In this document: positions 19,308 through 28,472 of the stretch, in pieces | How the letters are laid out: each line of letters starts with the position of its first letter | How positions within the stretch are numbered: the first letter of the stretch is position 1 | NCBI RefSeq assembly: GCF_029892105.1 | Contig: NZ_JARZAJ010000001.1 | Span: forward strand, 62,001 to 126,000 | Reading direction: 5' to 3' | From: Kitasatospora sp. GP82 | Lineage (GTDB): Bacteria; Actinomycetota; Actinomycetes; Streptomycetales; Streptomycetaceae | DNA length: 64,000 bases | Notes under the pieces: generated by a model | What the model saw: the letters and a program-made list of their open reading frames with translations, nothing else | Database searches by the model: none | Told to the model about the DNA's origin: nothing | Position numbers and translations under genes: made by a program

Positions 19308-20009
19308 GTGACTCGGATCTCGGTCCGGGGAGTTGCTGTGGCCTCCGCCACCGCGGTCACCGCTGTCGGTGCCGTCGTCGGCGTGGCCTCCGGTAGCGAG
19401 GGCAAGAGCACCCAGACGGTCGACGTCGCAGGTGCCACCCTGCTCGCCGACGTCCCCACGGGTGCCCACGCGGAGACCGTCAGCAACAACTTCAGCCGTC
19501 AGGCCGCCGCTCAGCAGGTGTCCGCCGACGAAGCCGCCAAGGAAGCCGCCGTCAAGAAGGCCGCCGACGAGGCCGCGCGCCAGAAGGCCGCTGCCGACGC
19601 TCAGGCCAAGGCCGATGCCGAGAAGGCGGCCAAGGCCGCCGAGGAGAAGCGGCAGGCCGACGAGGAGGCTGCGAACCGTGCCAAGGCGCGGACCGAGATG
19701 GCGGCCGTCAGTGCCAGCCCCGGTTCGGTCCAGGCCCTGGCCGCCTCGATCGTCGGTGACTCCAGCCAGTTCCAGTGCTTCAGCCACATCGTGAACAACG
19801 AGAGCGGCTGGGACTACACCGCGACCAACGCGGGCTCCGGGGCGTACGGCCTGGTCCAGGCGCTGCCGGGTTCCAAGATGGCCTCGGCCGGCTCGGACTG
19901 GCGGACCAACCCCGCGACGCAGATCAAGTGGGGCCTGAACTACATGAACGACCGCTACGGTTCGCCGTGCGGTGCGTGGTCCTTCTGGCAGGCGCACCAG
20001 TGGTACTGA
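19308..20009 (+). CDS. Secreted transglycosylase-like cell-wall protein
   Basis: A 233-residue protein. The start is GTG 19308, 7 nt after GGAAGG; the ATG two bases earlier is out of frame. An N-terminal hydrophobic segment (~8-28, ending GVASGS) exports it. Residues ~60-140 are an Ala/Lys/Glu coiled coil. The C-terminal ~75 residues form a lytic-transglycosylase-like domain: FSHIVNNESGWDYTATNAGSGAYGLVQALPGSKM has the catalytic Glu in NNESGW. IKWGLNYMNDRYGSPCGAWSFWQAHQWY closes it and matches the ends of Streptomyces resuscitation-type hydrolases. It probably cleaves peptidoglycan during growth or germination. Confidence 0.88.
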   Translation: MTRISVRGVAVASATAVTAVGAVVGVASGSEGKSTQTVDVAGATLLADVPTGAHAETVSNNFSRQAAAQQVSADEAAKEAAVKKAADEAARQKAAADAQAKADAEKAAKAAEEKRQADEEAANRAKARTEMAAVSASPGSVQALAASIVGDSSQFQCFSHIVNNESGWDYTATNAGSGAYGLVQALPGSKMASAGSDWRTNPATQIKWGLNYMNDRYGSPCGAWSFWQAHQWY

Positions 20010-20043
20010 GCATTCGCTGCCACTGAGCGCCGCCCAGCGCATA

Positions 20044-20077
20044 CGAGAGGCCCCCGACCTGCGTCGGGGGTCTCTCG
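20044..20077 (+). terminator. Terminator after the transglycosylase-like gene
   Basis: A ~15-bp stem of ccccc/ggggg-rich arms with one G-T pair around a 4-nt loop, 35 nt after the stop. Confidence 0.85.
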
Positions 20078-20464
20078 CGTCTGTGCACACAAATCTGTAC
20101 GAGTCGTCGGTACGGGAGTTCAGCCGCGGCGGGCCGCGCCGCCCGGCGCTGCGCTGACCATGCGCGGACGGGCGGTGCGGTCCTGATTGCGAACGCGGGG
20201 CGCCGGGGAGGGTCCTGGAAGCCCCGGCACCGGCCGGTCCGCCGGCAGTTGGCTCCGTGCATCAGGGCCCCTCCCCGGCGATCCACTGTCCGAAACCAGA
20301 GAATTGTCCGATATTTTGGCGTTTTCTGCCTCCGGGACATCGGAGATTCCTTGCCCTCACCCCTCTGCCGCGGCGAATCGGGGTCCGGCGGGCGGGTAGC
20401 GTCGTCCCCGACAGCCGTGACGGGGACGACCCACGGCGCAGCATGGGCCGATCGGGGAGCGGTG
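20078..20464. other. Gene-free leader region with a hairpin
   Basis: No convincing coding sequence. It contains a locally AT-richer patch at 20295-20330, probably a promoter, and a perfect 10-bp hairpin (20401-20410 with 20421-20430) about 35 nt before the next start. Confidence 0.4.
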
Positions 20465-21868
20465 GTGTCGAAGGTGGCGCGGGGCGCGAAAGTGCTGGCG
20501 GTGTCAGGGGCGGGAGCTCTGGCGTCCCGGGTGGTGGCGGTGCTGGCGGAACGGCGCCGGGCTGCCCGTGCGGTGGACGATCCACTGCCGGATGGCGGCG
20601 GTGTGCTCGCACGGATAGCGGTACAGACGGAAGAACCGGCGATCGAGGTGCCGACGCCGCGCGCTCCGCAGCCGGACGTGTCCGTCCGGAACCCCGAGGC
20701 GGAGCGGACGGTCCCGGCGCCGTACGGGCGGGAGCCGAACCTGCGCCGTCCGGCGAGCCCGGTCGAGGCGGTGCCGTGGACGCTGCGGGTGGCCGCCGAG
20801 TCCACCTGGCGGCTGCTGCTGCTCGCGGCGGCGCTCTACCTGGTGTTCCGGGTGGTGGACATGCTGCGGCTGGTCGCCTTCGCGGTGCTGGCCGCGCTGC
20901 TGATCTCCGCGCTGCTGGAGCCCACCGTGTCCTGGCTGCGCCGGCACGGTGTGCCGCGCTCGCTGGCGGCGGCGGGCACCTTCCTCAGCGGGCTGGCGGG
21001 GATCGGGTTGGTCGGCTGGTTCGTGATCTGGCAGGTGAGCACCAACCTCAACTCGGTCACCGGCAAGGTGCAGGCGGGTGTCAACCAGCTCCGCGAGTGG
21101 CTGGTCACCGGGCCGCTCCATCTGACCCAGCAGCAGATCAACGACTTCGCCAAGCAGATCTCGACCGCGATCGGCACCAACTCCGAGCAGATCACCTCGG
21201 CCGGGTTCACCGGCGTGACGATAGCCGTCGAGGTGCTCACCGGTGTCGTGCTGGCCGCCTTCACCACGTTCTTCCTGCTCTACGACGGTGCCAGGATCTG
21301 GAGCTGGCTGCTGCGAGGTCTGCCGCGCCACTCGCGCTATGCGATGGCGGGCGCGGGCCCGAAGGCGTGGGCCACCCTGACCGCGTATGTGCGCGGCACC
21401 GTGTGCGTGGCCTTCATCGACGCGCTCTGCATCGGTATCGGTATCCAGCTGCTCGGAGTTCCGCTGGCGCTGCCGCTGGCGGTGATCATCTTCCTCGGTG
21501 CCTTCGTGCCGCTGGTCGGCGCACTGGTCACCGGCACCATCGCGGTCCTGATCGCCCTGGTGACGCAGGGGCCGTTCACCGCGCTGATGGTGCTGGTGGT
21601 GCTGGTCGCGGTGCAGCAGATCGAAGGGCATCTGCTCCAGCCGCTGATCCTCGGCCGCGCGGTGCGGGTGCATCCGCTGGGCGTGGTCCTGGGCGTCGCG
21701 GCGGGTTCGATCGTCGGCGGGATCGGCGGCGCCATCGTGGCCGTCCCACTGATCGCCGTGACCAACACGGTCGTCACCCACCTGCGCCAGCGCAACGCGG
21801 CCGGCCAGCAGGTCTTCGACGCCCTCGAAGCCGCCCGCGTCGCAGCCCCGGCCGACCCCTCCGCCTGA
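20465..21868 (+). CDS. AI-2E family transporter (PerM/YdiK family)
   Basis: A ~467-residue integral membrane protein with about eight helices. After a ~110-residue soluble Arg/Pro-rich N-terminus come two helices (LLLLAAALYLVFRVVDMLRLVAFAV split across them), an extracytoplasmic loop (VSTNLNSVTGKVQAGVNQLREW), and the conserved C-terminal core with FLGAFVPLVGALVTG and GHLLQPLILGRAVRVHPL, a family signature. The family includes the proposed AI-2 exporter TqsA, but most members have other or unknown substrates. I use GTG 20465 because GGGGAG precedes it; GTG 20462 is equally in frame. Confidence 0.88.
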   Translation: MSKVARGAKVLAVSGAGALASRVVAVLAERRRAARAVDDPLPDGGGVLARIAVQTEEPAIEVPTPRAPQPDVSVRNPEAERTVPAPYGREPNLRRPASPVEAVPWTLRVAAESTWRLLLLAAALYLVFRVVDMLRLVAFAVLAALLISALLEPTVSWLRRHGVPRSLAAAGTFLSGLAGIGLVGWFVIWQVSTNLNSVTGKVQAGVNQLREWLVTGPLHLTQQQINDFAKQISTAIGTNSEQITSAGFTGVTIAVEVLTGVVLAAFTTFFLLYDGARIWSWLLRGLPRHSRYAMAGAGPKAWATLTAYVRGTVCVAFIDALCIGIGIQLLGVPLALPLAVIIFLGAFVPLVGALVTGTIAVLIALVTQGPFTALMVLVVLVAVQQIEGHLLQPLILGRAVRVHPLGVVLGVAAGSIVGGIGGAIVAVPLIAVTNTVVTHLRQRNAAGQQVFDALEAARVAAPADPSA

Positions 21869-21945
21869 CCCGGCCCGCCCCGTCGACAACCTGTCGGACC
21901 GCGGTCGTAGCATCGAGCTGGTCCGTGCGGCTCACCTGCTCCGCA

Positions 21946-22256
21946 GAAGACTTCGTCCTGCCCCCGAACGTCTTCATCATCGGCACCATGAACGCGGCCG
22001 ACCGCTGGCCGTCGCGGACGCCAAGTACAAGGCCGACAGGAAGCCGGTGGACGACCTCTACCAGATGCTGGCCTACGCCACCGCGCTCGGTCTGCCGTCC
22101 GGTCACCTCGTCTACGCCAGGGGCGGCGCACCGGCTGCCCTGCACCGGATCCGCAACGCGGGCACCAGGATCCAGCAGCACGACCTCGATCTCGACCAGC
22201 CGCCGGAGAGGCTCCTGGCAGACCTGGCGGGAATAACCGGGGCGATGGCGGGGTGA
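21946..22256 (+). pseudogene. McrBC restriction system remnant (McrB fragment fused to McrC tail)
   Basis: Two fragments of a methylation-dependent restriction system lie back to back in different frames. At 21946-22004 one frame encodes FVLPPNVFIIGTMNAADR, the sensor region of the McrB AAA+ GTPase. At 22005-22256 another frame encodes LAVADAKYKADRKPVDDLYQ and about 60 more residues, the PD-(D/E)xK nuclease end of McrC with its DAKYK catalytic motif. Everything between, about half of McrB and most of McrC, is gone. A GTG at 22047 could start a 69-residue McrC tail, but the nuclease motif lies before it. This is a deletion scar. Confidence 0.85.
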
Positions 22257-22260
22257 ACGG

Positions 22261-22303
22261 CGAAAGGGGCCCCGCCGGACGGTTGTCCGACAGGGCCCCT
22301 TCG
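22261..22303. terminator. Hairpin between the McrBC remnant and ahpD
   Basis: Arms cgaaaggggccc and gggccccttcg enclose an inner cggac/gtccg stem. It terminates ahpCD on the minus strand. Confidence 0.75.
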
Positions 22304-22317
22304 TGCTGCCTGGTGCG

Positions 22318-22854
22318 TCAGAGCGCGGCCAGCGCGGCCTCGGAGTCGAGGGTCGCGGCGACGGCCTGGACGACGGCGGCGATCTTCATCGAGGCCTGGA
22401 CGGTCGCGGCGTCGACGCCCGCCTTGCGCAGGACGTTCTCGTGCGAGTCGAGGCACTGGCCGCAGCCGTTGATCGCGGAGACCGCGAAGCACCACAGCTC
22501 GAAGTCGACCTTCTCGACGCCCGGGGTGCCGATGATGTTCATCCGCAGACCGGCGCGCATGGTGGCGTACTCGTCGTTGGAGAGCAGGTGCAGCGTCCGG
22601 TAGTAGACGTTGTTCATGCCCATGATGGCGGCGGCGCCCTTGGCGGCGTTGTACGCCTCCGGGGTCAGGTTCGCCTTGGCCTCGGGCTCCAGCTCACGCA
22701 GGACGGAGGGGCTGCGGGTGGCCATGGCGCAGGCCAGCACGGTGCCCCAGAGCTGCTGGGCGGGGAGCTCGGAGTTGCCGATGACCGCGCTCAGGTTGAG
22801 CTTGAGGTCCTTGGCGTACTCGGGCAGCGCCGCCTTGAGGTCGTCGAGAGCCAT
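22318..22854 (-). CDS. ahpD: Alkyl hydroperoxide reductase AhpD
   Basis: A 178-residue all-helical AhpD-like protein that supplies reducing power to the peroxiredoxin AhpC. The active CxxC is in [11 protein letters not shown], with the downstream His that completes the proton relay. Its ATG lies 2 nt after the ahpC stop (TGACCATG), so the pair is translationally coupled. In mycobacteria AhpD links AhpC to lipoamide-dependent reductants; the same role is likely here. The pair is divergent from oxyR. Confidence 0.96.
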   Translation of the reverse strand: MALDDLKAALPEYAKDLKLNLSAVIGNSELPAQQLWGTVLACAMATRSPSVLRELEPEAKANLTPEAYNAAKGAAAIMGMNNVYYRTLHLLSNDEYATMRAGLRMNIIGTPGVEKVDFELWCFAVSAINGCGQCLDSHENVLRKAGVDAATVQASMKIAAVVQAVAATLDSEAALAAL

Positions 22855-22856
22855 GG

Positions 22857-23408
22857 TCAGCCGGCCAGCAGGGCCTGGGCGTCGAGGGTGTCCTCGCCCT
22901 TGGTCCAGTTGCAGGGGCACAGCTCGTCGGTCTGCAGGGCGTCCAGCACCCGCAGGACCTCCTTGGGGTTACGGCCGACGGAGCCGGCGGTCACCATGAC
23001 GAACTGGATCTCGTTGTTCGGGTCCACGATGAAGACGGCGCGCTGGGCCAGGCCGTCGGCACCCTCGACACCGCAGGCGCGCATCAGGTCGTGCTTGACG
23101 TCGGCCAGCATCGGGAAGGGCAGGTCGCGCAGGTCCTTGTGGTCCTTGCGCCAGGCGTGGTGGACGTACTCGGAGTCGCCGGAGACGCCGAGGATCTGGG
23201 CGTCGCGGTCGGCGAACTCCTCGTTCAGCTTCCCGAACGCGGCGATCTCGGTCGGGCAGACGAAGGTGAAGTCCATCGGCCAGAAGAAAACGATCTTCCA
23301 CTTGCCCTCGTAGGACTTGTGGTTGATCTCGGCGAAGGCGTTCGCGGCGTCCAGGTCGACGCAGGCGTTGAGTTCGAACTCGGGGAACTTGTCACCGATC
23401 GTGAGCAC
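22857..23408 (-). CDS. ahpC: Peroxiredoxin AhpC
   Basis: A 183-residue typical 2-Cys peroxiredoxin that reduces H2O2 and organic peroxides. The peroxidatic Cys is in [10 protein letters not shown] (~residue 50) and the resolving Cys in ELCPCNW near the C-terminus. The start is GTG 23408, 8 nt after AGGAGA; upstream codons are non-homologous. It forms an operon with ahpD and is transcribed away from oxyR, the classic OxyR-controlled arrangement in actinomycetes. Confidence 0.97.
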   Translation of the reverse strand: MLTIGDKFPEFELNACVDLDAANAFAEINHKSYEGKWKIVFFWPMDFTFVCPTEIAAFGKLNEEFADRDAQILGVSGDSEYVHHAWRKDHKDLRDLPFPMLADVKHDLMRACGVEGADGLAQRAVFIVDPNNEIQFVMVTAGSVGRNPKEVLRVLDALQTDELCPCNWTKGEDTLDAQALLAG

Positions 23409-23548
23409 GTTCGCTTCTCCTGTGTTGCGATTGAGGGGAGGTATATCCGGATTGCCTATGGTTCGGCCGTTCCGGACTGATCCACAGTGACACACGGTCC
23501 ACTGATCGGGGAAATAGCTAGACTCGATCCGTCTGATCGGAGAGAGCT

Positions 23549-24499
23549 ATCAGTAACTCGCACCACCCCAAGCCACGTACCCCCACGATCGTCCAGCTCA
23601 GGGCATTCCTCGCGGTCGTGGAGCACCGCCACTTCCGCGATGCGGCCGCCACCGTCGGCCTCAGCCAGCCCGCGCTGTCCGGGGCGGTCGCCGCTCTGGA
23701 GGAGACGCTCGGGGCGCAGCTGGTCGAGCGTACGACGCGGAAGGTCATCATCACGCCGCTGGGGGAGCGTGTGGCCAATCATGCACGCCGGGTGCTCGCC
23801 GCGCTGCACGACCTGACCGAGGAGGTCGAGGCGGCCCGCCGCCCGTTCACCGGCCCGCTGCACCTCGGCGTCATCCCGACCGTCGCCCCGTACCTGCTGC
23901 CCGCCGTGCTCCGGCTGGTCCGCCGCAGCTACCCCGAGCTCGATCTGCACGTCCACGAGGAGCGCACCCCCTCACTGCTGGAGGGGCTCGCCACCGGCCG
24001 GCTGGACCTCCTGCTGCTCGCTCTGCCCGCCGGGGGCTCGGCGCCCACCCGCGACATCCCGCTCTTCGACGAGGACTTCGTCCTGATCACGCCGCCCGAC
24101 CACGAGCTGGCCGGGCGGAGCGATGTGCCCCGCGACGTCCTGCTCGACCTCGACGTGCTGCTGCTGGAGGAGGGCCACTGCCTGCGCGACCAGGCTCTCG
24201 ACATCTGCCGCGAGGTCGGTGCGGACCCGTCCGGCGGCTCGACCAGGGCCGCCGGGCTCTCCACCCTGGTCCAGCTGGTCGCCGGGGGCATCGGCGTCAC
24301 CCTGCTGCCCGCCACCGCCCTCGACGTCGAGGCCGGACGCACCGACCGGCTTGCCGCCGTCCACTTCGCCGCACCGGCACCCGGCCGCCGGATCGGCCTG
24401 GCGACCCGCCCGGGATCGGCCCGCAGTGCCGAGTACGAGCGCTTCGCCGCCTCCCTGCGCGAGGTGCTGACCGAGCTGCCCGTTCGAATCGTGGAGTGA
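23549..24499 (+). CDS. oxyR: LysR-type peroxide sensor OxyR (apparent ATC start)
   Basis: A LysR-type regulator divergent from ahpCD. The helix-turn-helix is IVQLRAFLAVVEHRHFRDAA then LSQPALSGAVAALEE. The effector domain carries a Cys in EEGHCLRDQALDICREVG, corresponding to the OxyR redox pair. The first in-frame ATG/GTG/TTG is GTG 23618, but that would remove helix 1 of the DNA-binding domain. Homology and a good GGAGAGAG site instead point to the codon at 23549, which is ATC; a TGA closes the frame at 23534. Either a rare ATC start is used, the gene is crippled, or the base is a sequencing error. Starting at 23618 gives 293 residues. Confidence 0.88.
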   Translation: MSNSHHPKPRTPTIVQLRAFLAVVEHRHFRDAAATVGLSQPALSGAVAALEETLGAQLVERTTRKVIITPLGERVANHARRVLAALHDLTEEVEAARRPFTGPLHLGVIPTVAPYLLPAVLRLVRRSYPELDLHVHEERTPSLLEGLATGRLDLLLLALPAGGSAPTRDIPLFDEDFVLITPPDHELAGRSDVPRDVLLDLDVLLLEEGHCLRDQALDICREVGADPSGGSTRAAGLSTLVQLVAGGIGVTLLPATALDVEAGRTDRLAAVHFAAPAPGRRIGLATRPGSARSAEYERFAASLREVLTELPVRIVE

Positions 24500-24560
24500 T
24501 TCACCGGCCGGTGACGGGTACTCAATCCATGCATCGCCGATCGGCACAGGGGTGGCTGCC

Positions 24561-25652
24561 ATGTATGTCGCCAGGCTCAGGATCGAGAACCTCGGGGGGT
24601 TCCGGGGCGAGCGCACCGTCGACCTGGACCTGACCAGGCCCGACGGTTCGCACGCCGGCTGGACGGTACTCGCCGGGCCCAACGGCTCCGGCAAGACCGC
24701 CCTGCTGCACGCCCTCGCCCACGCGCTCGGGCGCGGCCCTGCAGATCCCGCTTGGCTGCACGGGGGCGGGGGCGCCGGCGAGGTCAGGGTCATCGGCGCG
24801 GCGGCGGAGGAGGTGCGCTGGCAGCTCGCCCGCACCGACGGCGGCCTCGCCGAACACCGCTCCGGCACCCATGCCGCCGCCGTCGCGCCCGTCGCCACCC
24901 GCTTTCACGGCTCCGCAACCCTCGCCGAAAGCATCCGATGGCTGATGAGGCATCAAAGTGATTCGGTGTTCGCCATGTTGGACGACGGCCTGCTGCCCGA
25001 GGGGCACCGGATCGCCCGTGTCGACTCCGGTGGCCTCTGGATCGCCCAGGGCGGCAGCGTCCTTCCGGCGGACGCGCTCGGTGGGGGTGTCAGGGCTGCC
25101 ATCGCCCTGGTTCTCGACCTGCTGCGACACGCCCAACCGGAGGAGCCGGGCGAGGAGTTGGTGGTGGACGGTGAACTGCCGACCGCCCCTGCACCCGGCC
25201 TCGCCCTGGTCGACGAGGCGGAGGCCCACCTCCACCTCGCCCGGCAGCAGCAGCTCGGCGAATGGCTGGTCGCGCACTTCCCCAAGGTCCAGTTCCTGGT
25301 CTCCACGCACAGCCCGTACATCTGCCAGGCCGCCGACCCGGGCGGACTGATCCGCCTGCCGGGCCCCACCGAGCAGGTGCCGCCCCGCATCCTCGACGAG
25401 GACCTGCACCAGCGCATCGTCTACGGCAGCGGCGACGACGCCGCACTCACCGAACTCTTCGGCCTGCCCAGCGTCCACTCCCCGCAGGCCGAGGCCGAAC
25501 GGCAGCTGCTGATCGCCCTGGAGCGCAAGCTGTACGCGGGCAGGGCGTCCACCGCCGAGGCCGCCGAGTACCGCGCGCTCGGTGCCAGGCTCAACAGCTC
25601 GCTCACCGCCCGGGTGGACGAGGTCCGCTCCCGCCGGGGCGGCAGGCCGTGA
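24561..25652 (+). CDS. Septu-like AAA ATPase (PtuA family)
   Basis: A 363-residue ATPase of the AAA_15/AAA_21 (OLD/SMC-like) class. It opens with MYVARLRIENLGGFRG, then Walker A GPNGSGKT (residues 39-46). Later come GLALVDEAEAHLH, the Walker B/D-loop, and FLVSTHSPYI, the switch His. Its stop overlaps the GTG of an HNH endonuclease gene. That two-gene layout is the Septu antiphage system, where PtuA senses and PtuB cuts. I chose ATG 24561 because homologues begin MYVARL; GTG 24552 is the alternative. It sits just after oxyR with no phage genes nearby. Confidence 0.85.
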   Translation: MYVARLRIENLGGFRGERTVDLDLTRPDGSHAGWTVLAGPNGSGKTALLHALAHALGRGPADPAWLHGGGGAGEVRVIGAAAEEVRWQLARTDGGLAEHRSGTHAAAVAPVATRFHGSATLAESIRWLMRHQSDSVFAMLDDGLLPEGHRIARVDSGGLWIAQGGSVLPADALGGGVRAAIALVLDLLRHAQPEEPGEELVVDGELPTAPAPGLALVDEAEAHLHLARQQQLGEWLVAHFPKVQFLVSTHSPYICQAADPGGLIRLPGPTEQVPPRILDEDLHQRIVYGSGDDAALTELFGLPSVHSPQAEAERQLLIALERKLYAGRASTAEAAEYRALGARLNSSLTARVDEVRSRRGGRP

Positions 25653-26380
25653 TCCCGCTCCAGCGCCCGCCGCTGCACGACCGGTTGGCCGCCGACCTGG
25701 CCCGGCGCACCGAGGCGATCCGCGCCGCCGGCCCCAGCACCGCCACCGGACGGTCCGCCTGGCGCACCGCCCGCGAATCCAAGGCCAAGCTGCGCACCCT
25801 GCTGCACCGGATGGCCCCCGGCCTGCTCCGCTGTATGTACTGCGGCGACAACCTCGGCACCGACATCGACCACTTCGAGCCCATCGCCCGAGCCCCACTG
25901 CGCACCTTCGACTGGCACAACCACCTGCTGGCCTGCGCCTACTGCAACAGCAACCGCAAGCGCGACCTCTTCCCCTGCGACCCCGTCACCGGCGCCCACC
26001 TGCTGATCGACCCCGCCCGCGAGGATCCGGCCGACCATCTGCTGCTCTACCTGGAGTCCGGCTCGTACCAGGGGCTGACGCCCAAGGGGCATGCCACCAT
26101 CGACGTCTTCGGCCTCAACTCCCGTGGGGAGCTGGTCCGGGGGCGGCGGCTGGCCTTCACCGTGGTCAAGTCCCTGCTGCGGGAGTGGCATGCCCAGCGG
26201 AAGGTGTCGCCCGACGCCGCAGGGGAGTTGGCCGATGCCCTGGTGGTGCTCTGGCAGGCGGACGTGCTGCGCGCGGTCGTCCGCCTCGCCCGCACCCCGC
26301 CCCTCGCGGAGGCCGTCCTCGGCCCGGACGCGCACGCGGCGCTTCGCCAACTCGCTTACCAGGACCGGCGGTTCACGTAA
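25649..26380 (+). CDS. Septu-like HNH endonuclease (PtuB family)
   Basis: A 243-residue nuclease whose GTG overlaps the ATPase stop by 4 nt (GTGA), so the two are made together. The zinc/HNH core is C62-x2-C65, then DIDHFEP with His75, then HNHLLACAYCNSNRKRD, giving the second CxxC and the catalytic Asn. This is the pattern of PtuB nucleases. About 120 C-terminal residues (LYLESGSYQGLTPKGH onward) complete the protein and probably contact the ATPase. It likely cleaves nucleic acid when the complex detects phage infection. Defence function is inferred from gene pairing. Confidence 0.85.
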   Translation: MIPLQRPPLHDRLAADLARRTEAIRAAGPSTATGRSAWRTARESKAKLRTLLHRMAPGLLRCMYCGDNLGTDIDHFEPIARAPLRTFDWHNHLLACAYCNSNRKRDLFPCDPVTGAHLLIDPAREDPADHLLLYLESGSYQGLTPKGHATIDVFGLNSRGELVRGRRLAFTVVKSLLREWHAQRKVSPDAAGELADALVVLWQADVLRAVVRLARTPPLAEAVLGPDAHAALRQLAYQDRRFT

Positions 26381-26452
26381 CCCCTGACGACCGGCCGATT
26401 GCCCTCGCTCCGCAGAGCCCGGGGTGGTCCGCACGCGCAGTTGATCAAGCCC

Positions 26453-28312
26453 CTACTGCCGGGGGATCCGCTGCTCGAACCAGACCACCTTTCCGGCGCC
26501 GAGCCTGGTCGCGCCCCACCGCTCCGCACACCTGGCCACTATCTGCAGTCCCCGCCCCCGCTCGTCCTCGGGCCCGACCCGCTGGGCGCGGGGCAGGACC
26601 GGGCTGTCGTCGCCGACCTCGCAGCGCAGGACCGAGGTCCGCACCAGTCGCAGCGTGACCGGGCGGGTGGCGTGCTGGATGGCGTTGGTCACCAGCTCGC
26701 TGACCATCAACTCGGTGTTCTCGGCGAGGGGTTCGAGCCCCCATCGGCGCAGCGCGTGCCCGGCCAGGCGGCGTGCGCGGCCCGGGGTCTCGTGCCGGGG
26801 CTGGAGGTACCAGTACGCGACGTCCTCGGCCGGGATGCCGTCGAAGGCGGCGGCCAGCAGGGCGATGTCGTCGGCCCGGTCGCCGGGCGGGAGGATTCGC
26901 AGCGCCTCGTGGCACAGCTGCTCGGGCGAGCGCCGGTCCGCGCTGCCGAGACGGCTGCGCAGCAGCTCAAGGCCGGTGCCGATCGGCCGGCGCCGGGACT
27001 CCACCAGGCCGTCGGTGAAGAGCAGCAGCGCGGAGCCCGGCGGTGCGGGCAGCTCGGCGGAGCTGAAGTCCACCCCGCCGACCCCGATCGGGGCGCCCGG
27101 CTCCAGGTCGAGCAGTTCGCTGCGGCCGTCCGGCTGGATCAGGATCGGCGGCACGTGTCCGGCGTTGGCCAGCACCACCCGATTGGCGATCGGGTCGTAG
27201 ACCGCGTACACGCAGGTCGCCAAGTGCTGTTCGTGGCCCAGTCGTTGGGCCTGCTCGTCGAGGTGGTAGAGCACCTCGTGCGGCGGCAGGTCGAGGGCGG
27301 CCAGGGTCTGTGCGCTGGTGCGCAGTTGGCCCATGATCGCGGCGGAGGTGAGCGAGTGGCCCATCACATCGCCGACGATCAGGGCCATCCGGTTGCCGGG
27401 CAGCGGGACCGAGTCGTACCAGTCACCGCCGACCTGGGCGCCACTCTCACCGGGCAGATAGCGGTGGGCCAGCCGGACCCCGTGCCGCTGCGGCAGATGG
27501 GTCGGCAGCATGCTGCGCTGGAGCTCGTCCGCGATCTCCCACTCGCGGGAGTAGCGCAGTGCGGTGTCCACGGCCAGCCCCGCCTGGGTGGCCAGATGGG
27601 TGGCGGTGGCGGTGTCGGCGAGATCGAAGGCGGTGGCGGCGTCGAAGGCCGCCGTCACCGGGTCGGCCACGGCGGGCTGCGGCGCCGGGGTCTTGCCCGG
27701 GCGGCGGATCAGCATCAGTAGTCCGAGTGCCGCCTTCCGCCCGCGCAGCGGCAGTGCCAGCAGCGCCGTCCCCGCCGCCAGCCGGGCGATCGTCGGTGCC
27801 CCGTACAGCTCCTCCAGCAGCGGACGCAGCCGGTCGGCCGACGGGGTGCCCAGCACCACCGGACCGGTGCACAGCTGCTGGTCGAGCGTCCGGGCGAGTG
27901 CGCCGCCGGACTGGACCTGCCTGGTCGGCGAGCGGCGGCCGAGCCGGGTGCCCTGGGAATGGTGGATGCGCAGCGCGCTCGGGCAGCCCGGGTCGCGTTC
28001 GAGGTTCGGCAGCGGGTCGCGCAGATGGAGCACGGCGGCGTCGGCCAGCACGGGGACCAGCACCCGGCCGAGGTTGCGCAGCGTCGCGGTGAGGTCCAGC
28101 GAGCTGTTGATCCGCCGGGCGGCGCTGTCCAGGTACGACAGCCGCTCGGCGATCAGGGGGCGCCCGTCAGGGCTCTGCGGGAGGGGCGTGGACGGCACAG
28201 TGGTCATGGGCATCGAGGCGGACGGCATCGTGGCCGCCATCGCGGGTGGTGAGCGGCGTTGGGTGGGCACGGTGGGCGGCTGCCCGGTCTGGGGCTGGTA
28301 GTGGTCGCGCAC
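26453..28312 (-). CDS. GAF-SpoIIE phosphatase-HATPase regulatory protein
   Basis: A 619-residue cytoplasmic three-domain protein. Residues ~55-225 are a GAF-like sensor. Residues ~265-470 are a PP2C/SpoIIE phosphatase: ELQRSMLPTHLPQ, GGDWYDSVPL and IVGDVMGHS supply the metal-binding Asp residues. Residues ~490-619 are a HATPase_c kinase of the anti-sigma type, with ELVTNAIQHA as the N-box and RGRGLQIVARCAERWG. Such Streptomyces proteins are partner-switch regulators that act on anti-anti-sigma factors. The start is GTG 28312; its ribosome-binding site is weak, so a later start is possible. Confidence 0.9.
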   Translation of the reverse strand: MRDHYQPQTGQPPTVPTQRRSPPAMAATMPSASMPMTTVPSTPLPQSPDGRPLIAERLSYLDSAARRINSSLDLTATLRNLGRVLVPVLADAAVLHLRDPLPNLERDPGCPSALRIHHSQGTRLGRRSPTRQVQSGGALARTLDQQLCTGPVVLGTPSADRLRPLLEELYGAPTIARLAAGTALLALPLRGRKAALGLLMLIRRPGKTPAPQPAVADPVTAAFDAATAFDLADTATATHLATQAGLAVDTALRYSREWEIADELQRSMLPTHLPQRHGVRLAHRYLPGESGAQVGGDWYDSVPLPGNRMALIVGDVMGHSLTSAAIMGQLRTSAQTLAALDLPPHEVLYHLDEQAQRLGHEQHLATCVYAVYDPIANRVVLANAGHVPPILIQPDGRSELLDLEPGAPIGVGGVDFSSAELPAPPGSALLLFTDGLVESRRRPIGTGLELLRSRLGSADRRSPEQLCHEALRILPPGDRADDIALLAAAFDGIPAEDVAYWYLQPRHETPGRARRLAGHALRRWGLEPLAENTELMVSELVTNAIQHATRPVTLRLVRTSVLRCEVGDDSPVLPRAQRVGPEDERGRGLQIVARCAERWGATRLGAGKVVWFEQRIPRQ

Positions 28313-28472
28313 GGGCTGCCCGTTCCAATAGGTCGAAGAGGTCTGAGGGGGAGTCGGCGGTTCTGTGCCGGAGCGGCCCGCGTTCGCTCGGCCCTGAGGC
28401 CTCGCGGTCGGTCTGTGGCCGGTCGGTCCGAGGACGGGCCGTCAGCGGCCGGCCGTCCGTCGGCCCGCGTCG

